Shown here piece after piece: positions 6,112 through 8,324 of a DNA stretch of 8,324 nt. Within the stretch, counting starts at the first letter, position 1; each line of letters starts with the position of its first letter. The DNA is from Bacteroidota bacterium. Lineage in GTDB: Bacteria > Bacteroidota > Bacteroidia > Bacteroidales > UBA10428. Under the pieces are notes generated by a model. The model was not told the DNA's origin, did no database searches, and saw only the letters and a list, made by a program, of their open reading frames with translations. The stretch lies in contig JAHEEB010000134.1 in NCBI GenBank assembly GCA_024640925.1, forward strand, positions 1 through 8,324, read 5' to 3'. The position numbers and the translations under genes are program-made.

Positions 6112-6116
6112 GGAGA
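6112..6116 (+). promoter_or_regulatory. Shine-Dalgarno site GGAGA
   Basis: GGAGA lies seven bases before the ATG at 6124, the normal spacing for a ribosome binding site. The other genes in this window start without such a site, as is usual in Bacteroidota, so its presence beside the leader hairpin is notable and supports the chosen start. Confidence 0.55.
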
Positions 6117-6123
6117 TTTTTAT

Positions 6124-7884
6124 ATGGATAATTTTAATGAAACGGGTCTAAACCCCGAAATCCTAAAAGCTATTGCTGAAATTGGATTTGAAAAACCCAC
6201 CCCAGTACAGGAAAAAACAATACCCTGGTTACTTGAAACAAATACGGATCTGGTAGCATTAGCACAGACAGGAACAGGTAAAACGGCAGCTTTTGGTTTA
6301 CCAATATTGCATAAAATAAATGTAAAGGACAATACTCCTCAGGCGCTTGTTCTTTGTCCAACGCGCGAGTTGGCAATGCAAATAACCAAAGATATATCTA
6401 ACTTCTCAAAATATATCAGTGGTTTTTCTGTGGTACCGGTTTATGGTGGTGCCCCTATTACAGGTCAGATGAAAGATCTGAAAAAAGGAGCTCATATGGT
6501 AGTTGGTACACCTGGTAGAATTCTTGACCTGATAAAACGTAAGGTTTTAAGGTTAAACAAAATTGGCTGGCTTGTTCTTGATGAGGCTGATGAGATGCTT
6601 AATATGGGTTTCAAGGATGATATTGATACGATTCTAGCTGAAACACCTTCCGAAAGGCAAACATTGCTTTTTTCAGCTACAATGCCTGGTGAAATTGAGC
6701 GAATCTCCAAACAATACATGAATAATCCCGGTAAAATCGAAATTGGAAAAAGGAATGCCGGAGCAGAAAATGTTAGTCATGAATATTTTATTGTTCATGC
6801 CAAGGATAGATATGAAACTCTTAAAAGGCTTGCTGATGTAAATCCGGATATATATGGAATTGTATTCTGTCGCACTCGCCAGGAAACTAAGGAAGTAGCC
6901 GATAAGCTTATGCAGGATGGATATAATGCCGATGCTTTGCACGGCGATCTGTCACAGGCACAACGTGATTATGTGATGAACCGTTTTCGTCTGAAACACT
7001 TGCAAATATTGGTTGCTACTGATGTTGCTGCACGTGGACTCGATGTGAATGATTTAACACATGTTATTAACTACGATTTACCCGATGATTTGGAAGTATA
7101 TGTTCACCGTAGCGGCAGAACAGGCAGGGCAGGGAAGAGTGGTATCTCCTGTTCCATTATACATATGCGTGAGGTAGGCAAAATGCGGGAACTGGAAAGA
7201 ATTACACGCAAAAATTTTGAACTCAAGAAAGTTCCGGGAGGAAGGGAAATATGCGAAAAGCAACTTTTTAAACTGGTTGATAAGGTTGAGAAAATACAAT
7301 TCGACGACAACCAAATCGATTCATATCTTCCGGTAATTTTTAAAAAACTTGAATGGTTGAGCAGGGAAGACCTAATCAAACATTTCGTTTCCGTTGAGTT
7401 TAACCGTTTTCTCGAATATTATAAAAATGCACCTGATTTAAATGTCAGAGAAAAAGATACACAGGGGAGGGGCAAGGGAGTCCAGAGTAAAGACAGAAGG
7501 TTTGACAAAAAACATTTCTCCCGTTTTCATATCAATGTTGGTTCAAAACATGGAATTAAAGCCACTGGCATTATCGGGATTGTAAATGATCACAATCCGA
7601 AATTGAAAATTGAGATTGGCAAGATAGAACTAATGAGGAATTTTACATTTTTCGAAGCAGATAAAAAATATGAACAAGAAATTCTTCAATCTTTTAAAAA
7701 TGCTAATTATGGCGATGTAGCTATAAATGTAAGTGTTTCAAAATCTGAAGGACCAAAATTTTCAACGGAAGGATTTGCAGAAAGACCTAAAAGGTCAGAA
7801 AAATATGGCAATAGACCAAGAAAAACGGAAGGATTTGGAGATAAGCCAAAAAAGAAGAAAAATTTTTATAAAGAGAGAAATTAA
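6124..7884 (+). CDS. DEAD-box ATP-dependent RNA helicase with DbpA-type RNA-binding domain
   Basis: This 586-residue RNA helicase of the DeaD/CsdA-DbpA type unwinds RNA duplexes with ATP and is likely involved in ribosome assembly, mRNA turnover or cold adaptation. All core motifs are present: Q-motif (F22, PTPVQ 26-30), motif I AQTGTGKT (47-54), Ia PTREL (79-83), Ib TPGR (129-132), II DEAD (153-156), III SAT (184-186), IV VFCRTR (247-252), V DVAARGLDV (300-308) and VI HRSGRTGRAG (328-337). After a helical linker (about 375-440) and a basic stretch, residues about 466-538 match the DbpA C-terminal RNA-binding fold (RFHINVGSKHGIKATGIIG). The tail (540-586) is lysine- and arginine-rich with three decapeptide repeats. 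The gene has its own promoter, a structured leader, a Shine-Dalgarno site and a strong terminator, so it is monocistronic. The DbpA-type domain in DbpA and YxiN binds 23S rRNA, which makes a ribosome-assembly role plausible. Confidence 0.97.
   Translation: MDNFNETGLNPEILKAIAEIGFEKPTPVQEKTIPWLLETNTDLVALAQTGTGKTAAFGLPILHKINVKDNTPQALVLCPTRELAMQITKDISNFSKYISGFSVVPVYGGAPITGQMKDLKKGAHMVVGTPGRILDLIKRKVLRLNKIGWLVLDEADEMLNMGFKDDIDTILAETPSERQTLLFSATMPGEIERISKQYMNNPGKIEIGKRNAGAENVSHEYFIVHAKDRYETLKRLADVNPDIYGIVFCRTRQETKEVADKLMQDGYNADALHGDLSQAQRDYVMNRFRLKHLQILVATDVAARGLDVNDLTHVINYDLPDDLEVYVHRSGRTGRAGKSGISCSIIHMREVGKMRELERITRKNFELKKVPGGREICEKQLFKLVDKVEKIQFDDNQIDSYLPVIFKKLEWLSREDLIKHFVSVEFNRFLEYYKNAPDLNVREKDTQGRGKGVQSKDRRFDKKHFSRFHINVGSKHGIKATGIIGIVNDHNPKLKIEIGKIELMRNFTFFEADKKYEQEILQSFKNANYGDVAINVSVSKSEGPKFSTEGFAERPKRSEKYGNRPRKTEGFGDKPKKKKNFYKERN
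7765..7854 (+). repeat. Three tandem 30-nt repeats coding a basic decapeptide
   Basis: Residues 548-577 of the helicase consist of three degenerate ten-residue units, TEGFAERPKR, SEKYGNRPRK and TEGFGDKPKK. Each has an aromatic residue plus Gly or Ala near the middle and a basic end. The DNA units are 30 nt each; the first and third share an identical 12-nt start (acggaaggattt). Such tails in DEAD-box proteins bind RNA without sequence preference. The unit number may vary between strains. Confidence 0.7.
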
Positions 7885-7899
7885 TTCTCTCTTTTTTTT
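7871..7899 (+). terminator. Intrinsic terminator of the helicase gene
   Basis: The stem GAGAGAA (7873-7879) pairs perfectly with TTCTCTC (7885-7891) around a 5-nt loop, extended by two A-T pairs, and is followed by eight T (7892-7899). The last codons of the helicase form the 5' arm, and its TAA stop lies in the loop. On the other strand the hairpin is followed by an AT-rich stretch with a T-run, so it may also end the minus-strand OB-fold gene, whose stop is only 9 bp away. Confidence 0.85.
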
Positions 7900-7907
7900 G
7901 TTAGGCT

Positions 7908-8324
7908 TTATTCTTTTACCAGAACACAACGTGTAAGAACAACGCCCATTATCATATCGTATCCATCGCATTGGCCTTTTAGCTGAATGGTATCACCCAC
8001 GGCAATTTTCGAAATTTCATCTTTCGATTTAGCAACAGTAGCACTATCGAATGAGCAATTTATTCCTTCCATTTCATCCAGTATGGCTATGGTAGCAGTA
8101 TTTTCGGTAATGTTTACATCAACCACATTTCCGGTTAGCTGAATTACCTGGTTGATATATTTTTCATTCGATAATTTTTCGTTGGTTGAAAACTCACTAA
8201 ATAATTGTTTGGCCTCCAGTATGTATGCAGGTTTTTCTTTAGCAATATTTCTATGGGGTTTGTATATCATGTAAAGCGCAATTGCACCAGCAGCAATTAT
8301 ACCAGTAATTGCCAGTATTAAGCA
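7908..8324 (-). CDS. tRNA_anti-like OB-fold protein with N-terminal membrane anchor, 5' end off the window
   Basis: This small protein carries an OB-fold of the tRNA_anti-like type (Pfam family name; function unknown), common in Bacteroidota. Counted from the internal Met at 8270, residues about 39-118 form the beta barrel (INQVIQLTGNVVDV, ATIAILDE, GDTIQLKGQCDGYD, VVLTRCVLVKE), with C72, C101 and C115. The frame stays open past that Met to the window edge and adds 18 codons that read CLILAITGIIAAGAIALY, a hydrophobic segment followed by KPHR. The true start therefore lies beyond 8324, and the protein is probably anchored in the membrane by one N-terminal helix with the OB-fold likely outside the cytoplasm. 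It converges on the helicase gene. It is not expected to bind tRNA merely because of the family name. Confidence 0.85.
   Translation of the reverse strand, partial: CLILAITGIIAAGAIALYMIYKPHRNIAKEKPAYILEAKQLFSEFSTNEKLSNEKYINQVIQLTGNVVDVNITENTATIAILDEMEGINCSFDSATVAKSKDEISKIAVGDTIQLKGQCDGYDMIMGVVLTRCVLVKE

Larger units (their letters stand above)
5796..6123. other. Gene-free regulatory stretch ahead of the RNA helicase
   Basis: This 328-nt interval holds no open frame worth calling on either strand. It contains the 3' flank of the Crp/Fnr gene without a clear intrinsic terminator, a perfect small dyad at 5902-5918, a consensus -7 box at 5972-5979 and then about 140 nt of predicted untranslated mRNA leader. 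The leader includes a short dyad (AACAG-A-CTGTT, 6003-6013), an AT-only segment (about 6022-6055) and the strong hairpin at 6063-6106. Confidence 0.6.

Noticed and set aside
6120..6332. Minus-strand open frames opposite the helicase gene (also 6492-6719, 6673-6942, 7078-7314, 7104-7379)
   Set aside because: They lie fully within a gene with complete DEAD-box motifs, have no family features and are explained by the codon use of the sense gene.
7733..7936. Plus-strand open frame overlapping the helicase tail and running past its terminator
   Set aside because: It follows the repeat region in another frame, crosses the terminator and has no start context.

Overview
The window looks like chromosomal DNA from a member of the Bacteroidota, possibly of the Bacteroidales type. 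The DNA is AT-rich, most genes lack a Shine-Dalgarno sequence, and several upstream regions carry the phylum's promoter pattern (TTG, about 20 nt, TAnnTTTG). The gene set also fits: a DEAD-box helicase with a DbpA-type C-terminus, a tRNA_anti-like OB-fold protein, a ComF protein and a Crp/Fnr regulator that has lost its cAMP and iron-sulfur ligands. No mobile element, tRNA, rRNA or CRISPR array was seen. The species assignment is inference.

Layout. 1-214: AT-rich non-coding DNA. 215-1597 (+): six-helix membrane histidine kinase without a neighbouring response regulator. 1609-2298 (-): ComF-family phosphoribosyltransferase with a TTG start, downstream of an OsmC-family thiol peroxidase-like gene at 2347-2760 (-); the pair probably forms an operon. 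2889-3515 (+): an unrecognised 208-residue protein whose last codons lie in a strong hairpin that can serve as a two-way terminator. 3544-4425 (-) and 4565-4939 (+): a divergent pair of a QorB-like NAD(P)-binding quinone reductase and an HxlR/DUF24 redox-sensing regulator. Their 139-bp spacer holds two near-identical palindromes in opposite orientation and a consensus promoter for the reductase. 5088-5795 (+): Crp/Fnr-type regulator. 5796-6123: a 328-nt gene-free stretch with a consensus -7 box and an mRNA leader of about 140 nt that forms a long hairpin just upstream of an uncommon GGAG ribosome binding site. 6124-7884 (+): DEAD-box RNA helicase with a tandem-repeat basic tail. 7908-8324 (-): OB-fold protein that runs off the right edge.

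How they fit together. Much of the middle of the window concerns stress handling. OsmC proteins reduce organic peroxides, and the QorB/HxlR pair resembles the quinone/electrophile-response modules of other bacteria (ytfG/ytfH in E. coli, qor2/qorR in Corynebacterium). The helicase with its structured leader resembles a cold-responsive RNA-remodelling gene. These genes appear to be separate transcription units rather than one pathway. No clearly novel multi-gene system is visible. The best leads are the paired operators (4453-4541), the helicase leader hairpin (6063-6106) and the unknown protein at 2889-3515.
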